Shown here piece after piece: positions 37,015-45,787 of a DNA stretch of 64,000 nt. The stretch is from contig NZ_RQJW01000011.1 in NCBI RefSeq assembly GCF_004028635.1, positions 248,001 through 312,000 of the forward strand, read 5' to 3'. Position 1 is the stretch's first letter; every line of letters begins with the position of its first letter. A program made the translations under genes and the position numbers. Under the pieces are notes generated by a model. The model was not told where the DNA came from, made no database searches, and saw only the letters and a program-made list of their open reading frames with translations. The stretch is from Streptomyces cyaneus (GTDB lineage Bacteria > Actinomycetota > Actinomycetes > Streptomycetales > Streptomycetaceae).

Positions 37015-38141
37015 GAGCGGGCCGTCATCTCGTCGGAGGAACCGGACACGTCGAAGTCCTGGGCCATGCCGGAGCTGTGGAGGTGGGCGATGTCGGCCTG
37101 TTCCAGATCCATGCCGAATGGCCCCGGCCCGCCGCCGGACACTGTGGCGCGGTGCTCGCTGGGGATACCCCAGTCGTAACGCTTCTTGACCTCGACGTGG
37201 TAGGTGATCTGGTCGCCCTCCTTCTCCCCGACGAGACGGTACTGGAAGTGGTTGAGCGCGTAGTACCACTCCATGCTGCGGTCGCCGTCCGCGGGATCGG
37301 GGGCGGTGGAGGACCACTCGGTGGTGAACGGCCCGTCCCCGCGCTTGCGGACGTCGTTCGCCAGCGTGCCGTCGACGTCCTTCCGGAAGGCGGGGATCTC
37401 GTCCATCATCTGCTGCGGTTCGACCTCGACGGGTCTTCCGCTGCCGTCCAGGTAGTGCTGCACCAGGCCGGCGGCGGTCGGCCAGCCCTTCATGGTGGCG
37501 AAGTAGGCGGCGACGTTGTTGAGCTGGTTGTAGACCTGACGGTCCTTGGCGGTTGGCTCCACGATGTTGAACTTGCGGTTCTCGGACTCGAAGTTGCCGA
37601 CGGTACCGAAGATCACCTTGAGGCTCTTCGTCAGCCAGTCGTCGTCCTCGGCGGCGTCGTCGAGCAGCGTGCGCACCCGCGTCTCCAGCGAGTCGGCGGT
37701 CATCCTGCGCTCGTCGAGCATCTTCCGGGACTCCGGGTCGTTCGGGTCGTACATCACCGACCACTCCACCGTGCCGGAGTCGGTGATCGTCATTCCTTCG
37801 TCCAGCGCCTCCCGCTGGAGGTTCTCGGCGCGCAGCTTCAGCCCTGCAAGACCCTTCACCCCGCCGCGGCCGGTGGCGCCGTCGGCCTCCGTGTCCAGGA
37901 ACTTCCGCAGCGCTGTGACCTCCTTGTCGAGCGCGTCGATGTCCATCTGGACGCGGTCGCAGTAGTCCTGCGCAGCGCGGCCGCCCTCGCCTTGCCAGTG
38001 ATCCTCATGGAGGGGTTTCACCACGTCATCGTGGAACCCCGTCCGGGCCTCCGTCAGCTTCCGGTGGACTGTCAGCCACTCGTCGGCGAATGTCTCCAGT
38101 CCTGCGACGTCGAGTTGCAGCAGTGCGGTGAAGCCGGGCAT
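37011..38141 (-). CDS. WXG-domain T7SS substrate, putative toxin
   Basis: The 376-aa protein begins with a helical domain with EDHWQGEGGRAAQDY (WxG near residue 50) and a coiled coil to about 125, then a linker. The C-terminal domain of about 120 residues is rich in aromatics: MEWYYALNHFQYRLVGEKEG and KKRYDWGIPSEH. No known catalytic motif is recognised, but the domain order (WXG leader, coiled coil, compact C-terminal domain) is that of T7SS polymorphic toxins or adhesins. GGGGACAGGAC precedes the ATG. It lies between a WXG-like partner and a small membrane protein, all reverse. Confidence 0.7.
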   Translation of the reverse strand: MPGFTALLQLDVAGLETFADEWLTVHRKLTEARTGFHDDVVKPLHEDHWQGEGGRAAQDYCDRVQMDIDALDKEVTALRKFLDTEADGATGRGGVKGLAGLKLRAENLQREALDEGMTITDSGTVEWSVMYDPNDPESRKMLDERRMTADSLETRVRTLLDDAAEDDDWLTKSLKVIFGTVGNFESENRKFNIVEPTAKDRQVYNQLNNVAAYFATMKGWPTAAGLVQHYLDGSGRPVEVEPQQMMDEIPAFRKDVDGTLANDVRKRGDGPFTTEWSSTAPDPADGDRSMEWYYALNHFQYRLVGEKEGDQITYHVEVKKRYDWGIPSEHRATVSGGGPGPFGMDLEQADIAHLHSSGMAQDFDVSGSSDEMTARS

Positions 38142-38177
38142 GTCCTGTCCCCAGTGTGCCGGTGCGGTCGATGATTC

Positions 38178-38651
38178 TCAGGAGAACTGGGAGGCGGTGC
38201 GCGTCTCGTTCGCGTCGTAGGCGTCCGCGCTGAGGCGGAAGTTGGCCGCTGCCTGGTCGAGGCGCTGTACGACGTGCCTGTTCAGCGCCTCCCAGCGGCC
38301 CTGGAGTTCGTCGAGACTGCCGACGAAACTCCAGCCGTCGGCCGCGCGGGCCAGACCCGTGCTCGCGTCGTCGGCCACACCCCGTGTCTTGCGGATGATC
38401 TCGGACGCCGTCTCGCATTCGTCGGCCCGCTTGCGCAGGAACGACGAGGTGACGCCAAGGTCCGGATCGGAACCCCACGGCGCCGGCGGGATCGGGCTGG
38501 GGTTCGGCGACGGCGACGGTTCCGGGCTGGGGCCCCCACCGTCCGACCCTGGTTCGGACGGCGACGGGCTCGGGGTGGGGCCGGGAGTGGGGCCCGGCGA
38601 GGGCTCCGCGGTTATCGCGTAGGCCGCCCTGGGATCCACGGGCTCGCTCAT
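38178..38651 (-). CDS. WXG100-like protein with Pro/Ser-rich N-terminus
   Basis: The 157-aa protein opens with 55 residues of Pro/Ser/Gly (PSPSPSEPGSDGGG type), followed by a helical hairpin (SFLRKRADECETASEI and GWSFVGSLDELQGRW) and a C-terminal YDANE, the YxxxE export motif. ATG 38651 has AGGGGAGAGG immediately upstream; the frame to 38819 is unsupported. It is 36 bases upstream of the larger WXG substrate, giving a small-partner-then-substrate cassette. The Pro-rich front end is unusual for a WXG100-size protein. Confidence 0.75.
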   Translation of the reverse strand: MSEPVDPRAAYAITAEPSPGPTPGPTPSPSPSEPGSDGGGPSPEPSPSPNPSPIPPAPWGSDPDLGVTSSFLRKRADECETASEIIRKTRGVADDASTGLARAADGWSFVGSLDELQGRWEALNRHVVQRLDQAAANFRLSADAYDANETRTASQFS

Positions 38652-39061
38652 TTTCCTCTCCCCTGGCCGTCCGCAAGTACTTCCCCCGTGGAGCACGACG
38701 ACGGCCCACCCGGAAATGTACAGGACAAGCAATCGGCAGGAAGGAGCCGTACGAGTCGGCCAGGACCCGCGCTGCCGTCCAACGACGACTGAGGCAGCCT
38801 GATGGGGCCGCAGGGTCACTCACTACGCAGCCTTTGATCACAGTTTCTGCACGGGAGCCCCATGGCAGCCGGTAAGGGCTGCGTAAGTAAAGGTCATAGG
38901 GTGTTGTGTGACTTAAGGGGAGGGTGAGTCGGGCAGTGCGAGTGCCGCTCAAAGAGCCTGCACGCATCGCCCATTGAGGGCCTGGGTGAGTCACCCGTCC
39001 TCTGCCACGTGTGGCCGGACACATCGTGCCCCTCATCAGAATGTCCGCGTGAGAGGTTGTC
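38652..39061. promoter_or_regulatory. Divergent intergenic region, 410 bp
   Basis: This region lies between the reverse WXG cassette and the forward metallopeptidase operon and must hold both promoters. No clear inverted repeat, riboswitch or coding signal was seen. An AAGGGGAGGGTGAG purine tract lies at about 38916-38930. Confidence 0.4.
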
Positions 39062-40534
39062 ATGTCCTATTCGACGCCGCCGGGAGGGCCGGGGAATGCC
39101 GGCCCGTACGGGGCACCGGTCCAGCAGCAAGGGTGGTACGCGCCGCCCCCGCCACCGCCCGACAACTCCGGCGAGGGCAAGGGGCTGAAGCGCGTCGTCA
39201 TCGGTCTGCTGGTGCTGGCTGTGGTGGCCGTGTTCGCTGTCGGCGGGCTGGCGCTGTACAAGGCGGCCGGCGGCGGTTCGCTACCCGGCGCCCAGGGCGG
39301 TAGCGATGAAGAGCAGCAGATCCTGAGCTCGGCTGAGATCAGCACGTTGCTCAACGGCCGTACGAATGCCTTGAAGAGCGGAGACGAGGACGAGTTCCTC
39401 AAGCCCTTCGTCGGCGCGGCAAAGGACAAGCAGCGCGAGATCTTCAAGAATCTCCGGAAGATTCCGTTCGCGGAGAGCAAGTACATGGTCCTGAAGCAGA
39501 CCGGCGACGGCTCGGACGAGTGGGGCTCCGATGTGAGGCTCACGCTGGATGTCGCCTTCGTGCACCAGATCAAGGGCGTTGATGTCCGGCCGGTCTCCGA
39601 GTGGTATCGGTGGACGGTCGAGAAGGAGTCCGAGTCGGCCGAGCCGCGCATCAGTGAAGTGGGGGGATCTCCGGGCGCGGCCGCCTTGGCCAACGCGGTC
39701 TTCTATCCGGCCCCTTGGGACCTCTACGACGACATGTACGTCAAGCGCCAGGCGCACACCATCACGATCTCGGCCAAGAAGAACGCTGCCGACGCAGACC
39801 GTTTCGCGCCCATCGTCGAGGAAAGCGCCAAGAAGGATCTCGGGCTGTGGGGGGCGAATACATCGTCGGTTCCCAATACCCCGGAGGGCTTCCTCGTCGT
39901 CCTCGAGCCAGACCGTAAGACGTACACGAAGCTGTACAACAACGATGCTGACGACCTGGGGTGGGACGCTGGAGAGAGCGTACCCATGCCTGCCTTCAAC
40001 GTTGGTAACAGCAGCGACGACGACCGGCTCGAATACGGCGGCGCGCGCATCAAGATGGACACCTCTACGAGCCGGTTCACGTCATCGGCATGGCAGGCGG
40101 GTGTCGGAGACATCTCCCGGCATGAGATCGCGCACGCTCTCATTCAGCCGCAGGACCCCGGCGCATACGGCAACGATGAGAAGACGAGCATCCGGGCGTG
40201 GGTGGTCGAGGGGTTTGCGGAGTACGTTTCCCACCGCTTCGACCGGGCTCAAGGCGACGAGCGGGTGCGCGGTGATCTGGTGGGCGAGGAGTTCGATGGC
40301 CAGCTGCCTGGTCAGGACTTCGAGGCGGACAACACGGTCGGCGCGAACTACGCCCTCAGCTATCTGGCCATGCGTTTCCTTGGCGAGAAGGGCGGCGAGG
40401 AAGCGCTCTTCGACTTCGTTGTGGATCACTACCGCACGCCCACGAACCTCGATCAGCAGCTGCAGAAGGCAGTCGGCATGAACGAGAGCGAATTCGAGAC
40501 CGCATGGGCCCAGTACGTCAGGAGCAACATCTGA
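39062..40534 (+). CDS. Membrane-anchored gluzincin-like metallopeptidase
   Basis: The 490-aa protein has a Pro/Gly/Gln-rich cytosolic N-terminus (1-40), one membrane segment (VVIGLLVLAVVAVFAVGGLAL, about 44-65) and a large outside domain. HEIAH (residues 354-358) and a downstream EGFAEY give the HExxH...E zinc ligands of gluzincins. A nuclear-transport-factor-like segment (about 90-200) precedes the peptidase part. Its stop shares a base with the next start (TGATG). It probably cleaves extracytoplasmic proteins; the substrate is unknown. Confidence 0.8.
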   Translation: MSYSTPPGGPGNAGPYGAPVQQQGWYAPPPPPPDNSGEGKGLKRVVIGLLVLAVVAVFAVGGLALYKAAGGGSLPGAQGGSDEEQQILSSAEISTLLNGRTNALKSGDEDEFLKPFVGAAKDKQREIFKNLRKIPFAESKYMVLKQTGDGSDEWGSDVRLTLDVAFVHQIKGVDVRPVSEWYRWTVEKESESAEPRISEVGGSPGAAALANAVFYPAPWDLYDDMYVKRQAHTITISAKKNAADADRFAPIVEESAKKDLGLWGANTSSVPNTPEGFLVVLEPDRKTYTKLYNNDADDLGWDAGESVPMPAFNVGNSSDDDRLEYGGARIKMDTSTSRFTSSAWQAGVGDISRHEIAHALIQPQDPGAYGNDEKTSIRAWVVEGFAEYVSHRFDRAQGDERVRGDLVGEEFDGQLPGQDFEADNTVGANYALSYLAMRFLGEKGGEEALFDFVVDHYRTPTNLDQQLQKAVGMNESEFETAWAQYVRSNI

Positions 40535-42099
40535 TGAGCACCAACGGACCTGTGCCAGGTTCCGGTCCCTACGGACAGCAGCCTGCTCCGCCGCCGCAAC
40601 CTCCCATGCCGCCCCAGCAGGGCCATCTGCCGCCGCAGGGGTACGGCTATCCGCAGCAGTCACCCGCGGCACCGCACGGACAGCCGGGCTACGGCTACCC
40701 CCAGCAGCCGTCGCCGCCGTATCCGATGGCTCCGCAGCAGGGCTATGGCCAGCCGGGCTACGGTCAGCCGGGCCATCCACAGCAGTACCCCGGCGCGCCC
40801 GTTCCCGCTGCGCAGCCACGAAAGAAGAAGACCGGGCTGATCGTCCTGCTCGTTGTCGCACTCGTCGTGCTCGGTGGGGCCGGCGGGGCCGCTTGGTACG
40901 TGATGGTGGGCTCCGCCACGCAGCCACTGTGGAGCGTGCCGTCGAAGGCGGAGTGGTCCTTGGGCGAGCAGGAGGTGGACGGCACCTGGTTCACCGACAA
41001 GGCTGTGGTGCAGACGCTGGCCGGTGGTGTGAAGGCATACGACCGTGACACCGGAAAGCAGTTGTGGGCCACGCCGCTGCCCGGCGCGGGTAACCAAGCC
41101 TGCGTCGCGCCCTCTGTCTCCGATGGCGGGGTCGGCGTAGTTGCTTACGGCGCCTCGGGTATGGGCGGAGCCCACGGCCAGTGCGACCACGTGGCTGCGT
41201 ACGACCTCAACTCCGGCAAGGAACTGTGGCACCGGGCCTTCAAGGTGAAGGACGAGTTCAAGACCGGCAAGGAACTGGCAGTGGCTCGTGCCGGCGAGAC
41301 AGCCGTGATCACCACGGACAAGGAGCAGGTGGCGCTGAAGGCGGCTGACGGCACGAAGGCCTGGGACGTCAAGAAGGTAGTGCCCAGTGGTTGCAACGCC
41401 GGCACCTACACCGGCGGCAAGAACCTGATCCGCACGACGTGGTGCCGCCAGGGAGACGAATTCACCGGGAAGTCGTGGACCGAGGCATCACTCGTCGACC
41501 CGGCCACCGGCAAGGCGCAGTGGACGAAGCGATTCGGGGAGAATGAAGCGGAGATCGCCCTTTCCACTTCCCCGCTCGTCCTCAGCGGAGAGAAGGGGGC
41601 TTTCGCGCTCGACGAGGAGTCCGGTGAGCGGCGCGGCAAGTTCCAGGGGATGACGGAGAAGTACTTCGTCTTCCCGGGGGAAGACGGAAGCCCGATGCGG
41701 CAGGTCGCTGGTTTCGGGAACATCCTCCTCATGGGGATGGGCGAGCGGGACAATGCCGACGGGGAGTCGAATACCCTCGTTGCTTACGACCTGGACACCG
41801 GCAAGGAACTGTGGAAGGCGCCGGCTGGAAACACCATTCATTACATTCCGCTGAGGGACACGGGCAGCGAGCGTCTCTTGGCGTACGTCAACGAGGGCGC
41901 AGAGAAGCCGAAGCTGGTGGAGTTCAACTCCAAGGACGGCGCGATGACGACAGTCGCCGAATATCCGAAAGAGGTGAACACGAACATGAGTGGCGGTGAG
42001 TGGCCCTTCTGGCACGACGGCGTCCTTTACGTCACCACAGTCGGCGCCAGTGTCAGCGGCGATTCCTACGCCCTCGTGGCATTGCCCACGGCTTCTTAG
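40534..42099 (+). CDS. Membrane-anchored PQQ-type beta-propeller protein
   Basis: The 521-aa protein has a Pro/Gln/Gly/Tyr-rich N-terminus (1-95), a membrane segment (TGLIVLLVVALVVLGGAGGAA) and then PQQ-like repeats. These include YDRDTGKQLWATPL, YDLNSGKELWHRAF, AADGTKAWDVKK and YDLDTGKELWKAPAG, forming an extracytoplasmic propeller. Such domains mostly act as binding scaffolds, as in BamB-like proteins. It is translationally coupled to the metallopeptidase, so the two likely act together at the outer face of the membrane. The Pro/Gln leader resembles those of the T7SS proteins at 11-14 kb. Confidence 0.85.
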   Translation: MSTNGPVPGSGPYGQQPAPPPQPPMPPQQGHLPPQGYGYPQQSPAAPHGQPGYGYPQQPSPPYPMAPQQGYGQPGYGQPGHPQQYPGAPVPAAQPRKKKTGLIVLLVVALVVLGGAGGAAWYVMVGSATQPLWSVPSKAEWSLGEQEVDGTWFTDKAVVQTLAGGVKAYDRDTGKQLWATPLPGAGNQACVAPSVSDGGVGVVAYGASGMGGAHGQCDHVAAYDLNSGKELWHRAFKVKDEFKTGKELAVARAGETAVITTDKEQVALKAADGTKAWDVKKVVPSGCNAGTYTGGKNLIRTTWCRQGDEFTGKSWTEASLVDPATGKAQWTKRFGENEAEIALSTSPLVLSGEKGAFALDEESGERRGKFQGMTEKYFVFPGEDGSPMRQVAGFGNILLMGMGERDNADGESNTLVAYDLDTGKELWKAPAGNTIHYIPLRDTGSERLLAYVNEGAEKPKLVEFNSKDGAMTTVAEYPKEVNTNMSGGEWPFWHDGVLYVTTVGASVSGDSYALVALPTAS

Positions 42100-42123
42100 G
42101 CTCCAGCACCAACAGCAACACCA

Positions 42124-42168
42124 ACTCGGCGGCGAGGCAGACCACGATGGTCCGCCTCGCCGCCGAGT
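42124..42168. terminator. Strong hairpin between convergent genes
   Basis: A 21-bp stem (42124-42144 with 42148-42168) carries one C-A mismatch and a 3-base loop. It lies 25 bases after the PQQ gene and before the convergent membrane gene, so it can act in both directions. Confidence 0.8.
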
Positions 42169-42217
42169 GCCTTTCGAGATCAACGCAGGGGCCTCCGTCA
42201 CGCGAAGGTCAAGCGAC

Positions 42218-42802
42218 TCACGCGAAGAAGCCCACCAACAGGCTGATGATCAATCCGATCCCACCCACCACGACCAGCACCAAGCAGGTGCGGAACAGCC
42301 CCGGGCTCGGCGCCCGCCTGGAGGAGAAGCCGGTCACGACGCCGAAGTAGCCGATCGTGAGCGGGAACAGGGCGCTGAAGAACCACGCGCAGCCGGTGGC
42401 GATCGCGCCGACCCAGCCGCGGTCCAGCTTGTAGGACGTGTCGCCCGTCTTGAGGGCCTCGATGACGTAGCCGCGCTGGTGCAGGGCGTCGCTCTTGAGC
42501 TCGGCGTTGAGGTCCTTGACGGAGCCGTCGTTGGCGGTGAAGGTGCCGTAGCACCATCTGGTCTTGGTCTTCTTGCGCGAGCTGCTCGATGTGCTCGAGC
42601 GGTACTTGTAGTCGACGGTGCAGGTCTCGACGGTGAGCTTGCCCGGTGTGGACGTGGCGTAGGTGTACGGGCCGAGGTAGGCGCCCAGGGCCACCAGGAC
42701 GACGCCTACGAGGATCAGGCCTGCGCCGATGAGGCGGCCGAGGCTCGCCCGGTCTTCCGGTTCGGCGGCGTTCGGCGCGGCGTTCCCGTGTACTTGTGTC
42801 AT
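42218..42802 (-). CDS. Two-segment membrane protein with TVETC...CYGTF motif
   Basis: The 194-aa protein has a first membrane segment at about 22-45 (IGAGLILVGVVLVALGAYLG). An outside domain follows with LTVETCTVDYKY and TRWCYGTFTANDGS, then two further segments (AIATGCAWFFSALFPLTIGYF and CLVLVVVGGIGLIISLLVGFF). It shares the TVxxC...CxGxF pattern with the genes at 34.6, 42.8 and 49.5 kb. The Ser/Lys/Arg-rich insert between the Cys is variable among the copies. It is adjacent to a related gene on the same strand, suggesting duplication. Confidence 0.68.
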   Translation of the reverse strand: MTQVHGNAAPNAAEPEDRASLGRLIGAGLILVGVVLVALGAYLGPYTYATSTPGKLTVETCTVDYKYRSSTSSSSRKKTKTRWCYGTFTANDGSVKDLNAELKSDALHQRGYVIEALKTGDTSYKLDRGWVGAIATGCAWFFSALFPLTIGYFGVVTGFSSRRAPSPGLFRTCLVLVVVGGIGLIISLLVGFFA

Positions 42803-42838
42803 TGAGGGTTCCTCAGGAATGGGGAGGTGATGTGGCAG

Positions 42839-43420
42839 TCACAGGACGAGGGCGCACACGAGTGCTGCCAGGACGCCGAGGGTGCAGAGGCCGCCCAGGA
42901 CGGGGCCGGTGACGGCCTGGGCCGGCAGGCTCTGCCAAGAGGCCGTGATGCCGGGGCCGTTGCGGGTGCCGAAACCGGTCAGGAGGCAGTAGATGCCGAA
43001 GGCGAGCAAGGACAGGCAGAACGCGAGAATCGCGGCGTCGTCTCCGGGGTCGCGGTCCTGCGGTTGTTCGAACGTATCGTCCACCTGAACCACGGGGATT
43101 TTCGCCCCGCTTTCGAAACGCGATGAGGTTTCTACTACTACGTCTTGGTAGGCAGCTTTTCCTTCTTGCGCGCTCCAGTTTCCCGTGCAGCTGAACTTCA
43201 GTTCTGTGGAACGCCTGTGCGTGCCGTAGTGGGTCTTCGTGTGTGTCTCGCATGAAGAAACGGTGAGGGTTCCGTCGGTACCCTCTCCGGCGAGTTCACT
43301 ACGCAGTTCCGGAATGGTCACCGCGGCGACGACTGCGGCCAACAGAAGCAGCCCCAGGCCGAGGAGTCTTCCCGCCCACAGGCTCCCTGTGTTGTCGTGA
43401 CGCGACTGTACTGTCACCAC
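42839..43420 (-). CDS. Two-segment membrane protein with TVSSC...CTGNW motif
   Basis: The 193-aa protein is related in layout to the preceding one. It has a first membrane segment (LLGLGLLLLAAVVAAVTI) and an outside domain with LTVSSCETHTKTHYG and LKFSCTGNWSAQEGK. Two C-terminal segments follow (AILAFCLSLLAFGIYCLL and LGGLCTLGVLAALVCAL). The start is one of two adjacent GTG codons behind GGGGACGAC. It is divergent from a WXG-like gene, 130 bp away. The function is unknown; the outside Cys pair is the only obvious feature. Confidence 0.66.
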   Translation of the reverse strand: MVTVQSRHDNTGSLWAGRLLGLGLLLLAAVVAAVTIPELRSELAGEGTDGTLTVSSCETHTKTHYGTHRRSTELKFSCTGNWSAQEGKAAYQDVVVETSSRFESGAKIPVVQVDDTFEQPQDRDPGDDAAILAFCLSLLAFGIYCLLTGFGTRNGPGITASWQSLPAQAVTGPVLGGLCTLGVLAALVCALVL

Positions 43421-43550
43421 TTTTTGTCGTCCCCTTGCTCAACTTGACGATCTCTTGACTGGCGGGCTTGGCGGTGCCGTGCGCGAGGAGTCTAAGGTAT
43501 CCGTCTGTCGTTCAATATGAAGTGCAGCCAGGGGAGTTCGGGGGAGCGCA

Positions 43551-43877
43551 ATGGAGTTCGAAACCTTTGATGTGGACACGGGCGTACTCCGCAGGCAGGG
43601 TGGGAAGTTCGTCGACCTCGGGGGTGATTTCTCAACCACGTCCAAACGGTTCAAGGACAGCCTCGAAGAGCTCGGTGAGCCATGGGCGGACGCGGATTTC
43701 GGGGAGATCTTCGGTCAGGTCTACACGCCGATTCGCGACGGAATCTTCACATCGATGGGAAGTCTCGCGGAACGGCTTCAGAAGATCGGGTACAACCTGC
43801 AGGACATGGCGCGTAACTACGACGCATCGGAAACGTCGAACAGTGGCCTGCTGAACGGAATTTCCGGCGAACTCTAA
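43551..43877 (+). CDS. WXG100-like helical protein
   Basis: The 108-aa protein starts FETFDVDTGVLRRQGGKFVD. EPWADADFGEIF lies in the turn, and YDASE near the end is the YxxxE export motif. GGGGGAG precedes the ATG. It lies 20 bases upstream of a CpnT-type WXG protein, the third small-then-large pairing in the window. The leader helix resembles the N-terminal helices of proteins that accompany polymorphic toxins. It probably serves as the secretion partner of the next product. Confidence 0.78.
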   Translation: MEFETFDVDTGVLRRQGGKFVDLGGDFSTTSKRFKDSLEELGEPWADADFGEIFGQVYTPIRDGIFTSMGSLAERLQKIGYNLQDMARNYDASETSNSGLLNGISGEL

Positions 43878-43897
43878 TCAAATACGGGGCTATTGGC

Positions 43898-45067
43898 ATG
43901 TCGCTCACTCTGCCCGGCGAGCTTGTCTGGGTGCTCGACCTCCTCGGCTACACCTGGCCCGAGGCCGATGAAGAAGCACTGCACAAGGTCGCGGAGACCT
44001 GGCGGGCTTTCGGCGAGGAGCTCGAAGAGATCCAACAGCACGGGGAAGGCCTCGCGCGCACGGTCGTCTCCCACAACTTCGGTATGGCTGTTGAGGGTTT
44101 CAGCAAGGACTGGGGCGCCTATACCGGCGCGAACGGCGAGGATAGATACCTGCCGGACGCCAAGATGGCGTGCGAAGTCATTGCCTTCGCGTTCGACGCG
44201 GCCGCGGTGGCGGTGCTCACCGCGAAGGTCGCCGTGATCGTGCAACTCGTCGCCCTGGCCATCGAGATCATCGCGGCGCAGGCGGCGGCTCCCTTCACCT
44301 TCGGACTGTCCGAGGTCGGCGCGCTGGGCGCGACCCAGGCCACGCGCCTGATCGTCCGCGAGCTGCTGGACAAGCTCAAGAGGGAGGTCATGGAGGCGGT
44401 CACCAGAGCCATGGAGCACGCCACCATGGACGCAGTCAAAAAGATCGCCAAGGAGCAGCTCGAGAAGATCACCAAGGAGAAGGTCAAGCAGTTCGCCAAG
44501 GACCAGCTCAAGGAGCAGGGTAAGCAGTTCGTCCAGGAGAAGGTCGTCGACGCCGCCAAGGAGAAGGCCACAGAGGCCGCCGTCGGAATGGCGCAGAACA
44601 TCGGCCAGCAGAGCATCGAGACCTACTTCGACGCGCGGTCCGGCGTCGACCTCGGTGAGACGGCGGACATCGCCAAGACTGCGGCCGGTGACTACGTGGA
44701 CGGCCTGAAGAACGAGGTCACCGGGGGCGAGGGATCGACCTTCGCCGACTACGTGGACCCGACCACGCACGTGAACAACGCCGTGGACGCCGCGACGGAG
44801 CGGGTCACCGGGGCGGCCGGGGACCGGGTACAGCATGGTGTCGACGCGCTGGCCGGGCACGGTGCCCAGAGCGCGCAGGCGTCCGACGGGGCCGCGGACA
44901 GCGCCTCCGGGGCGGGTTCCGGCGGCTCCTCGGACAGCAGGCCGACGTCCAGCAGGGCCACGGCCACGGCCACCGCCTCCGCGGCAGGCTCCGGTTCATC
45001 CGGTTCATCCGGTTCTTCCGGCTCCTCGGGGAACGCGGATGACTGGGCTCGCAACGAGTTCGGCTGA
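43898..45067 (+). CDS. CpnT-like WXG leader protein lacking a recognisable toxin domain
   Basis: The 389-aa protein has an N-terminal 100 residues (LPGELVWVLDLLGYTWPEAD, then ETWRAFGEELEEIQ and FSKDWGAY) matching the WXG100-like leader of CpnT-type T7SS toxins. A hydrophobic helical region (about 95-150), a long charged coiled coil (160-220) and a Ser/Gly/Ala-rich tail (320-389) ending WARNEFG follow. No nuclease, NADase or deaminase motif is visible. This may be a toxin scaffold that lost its warhead or an effector acting by membrane insertion. It is preceded by a WXG-like partner. Confidence 0.75.
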   Translation: MSLTLPGELVWVLDLLGYTWPEADEEALHKVAETWRAFGEELEEIQQHGEGLARTVVSHNFGMAVEGFSKDWGAYTGANGEDRYLPDAKMACEVIAFAFDAAAVAVLTAKVAVIVQLVALAIEIIAAQAAAPFTFGLSEVGALGATQATRLIVRELLDKLKREVMEAVTRAMEHATMDAVKKIAKEQLEKITKEKVKQFAKDQLKEQGKQFVQEKVVDAAKEKATEAAVGMAQNIGQQSIETYFDARSGVDLGETADIAKTAAGDYVDGLKNEVTGGEGSTFADYVDPTTHVNNAVDAATERVTGAAGDRVQHGVDALAGHGAQSAQASDGAADSASGAGSGGSSDSRPTSSRATATATASAAGSGSSGSSGSSGSSGNADDWARNEFG

Positions 45068-45168
45068 AGCGGCCGCTGCCTCTCGCCGTCGCCTCACCGC
45101 ACCCACCGCCCGCCCGCGCTGATGCCCTTACCGCCGCCAGGAAACGACAGGAAGGACGTGCCGCACCC

Positions 45169-45558
45169 ATGACCGTGGACCGGGAGATCCAGGACGAGGA
45201 ACTCATGGGGATCGCCCAGGACCCCGAGCAGGGCCTGAGGCTGCGCCGCTCCCTGCGCACCATCGCCGGTGCGACGTCGCTCGGCCCGGACCTGCGCGAG
45301 ATGGCGCGGGCCGTGCTGAGCGGGAGCGTCGACATCAAGGACGCCTTCCAGGACCCGCGCTACACCGAGGCCGTATTCCAGCGGATGCACGAGATGCGCC
45401 GGGCGGCCGAGGACCAGACGTACGCGGATCGTCAGCGGTCCAAGGCTCAGTTCGCGGAATGGGACGCTCGGCAGCAGGCGGACCTGGACCGAGAGCGTGC
45501 CGAGCGGGATGCGCCGGTGCACGACTTCGGGCGGGGCGGGTCGCAGGTTCAGCGCTGA
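45169..45558 (+). CDS. Small helical T7SS-cluster protein, copy 1
   Basis: The 129-aa helical, charged protein has LREMARAVLSGSVDIKDAFQ near residue 43 and a C-terminal coiled coil rich in Arg/Asp/Glu (QADLDRERAERDAPV). It shares the core pattern LxEMAxxVLSGxxxxxxA and helix order with the next protein, so the two are paralogues. No secretion motif or catalytic residues are apparent. It follows the CpnT-like gene by 100 bases, probably in the same transcript. The function is unknown. Confidence 0.62.
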   Translation: MTVDREIQDEELMGIAQDPEQGLRLRRSLRTIAGATSLGPDLREMARAVLSGSVDIKDAFQDPRYTEAVFQRMHEMRRAAEDQTYADRQRSKAQFAEWDARQQADLDRERAERDAPVHDFGRGGSQVQR

Positions 45559-45787
45559 GGGGGCGGCGTCAGCTGGGGCGGCCATGCGCCGGGTCGGCCC
45601 CGAGCAGTCGTGCCCGCCGAAGGGGTCCGGTTCGGGAGAAGGGTTTTCGAAGGAGTAACGGGTCGTAGCACCCGTCGAGTTGACGCAGCCCATGAGATTC
45701 CCGCCGCGGCTGTGTGTTGAAGCGTTCGCAAGTGCGTTGGTAGGTTCACGCCGGTCGAGACCGCCGACCCTGCCGATGAGGTACCCC

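Noticed and set aside
36700..37764. 354-codon reverse frame
   Set aside because: Only its last 104 codons (from 37014) are a gene; the front is an out-of-frame shadow of the WXG substrate.
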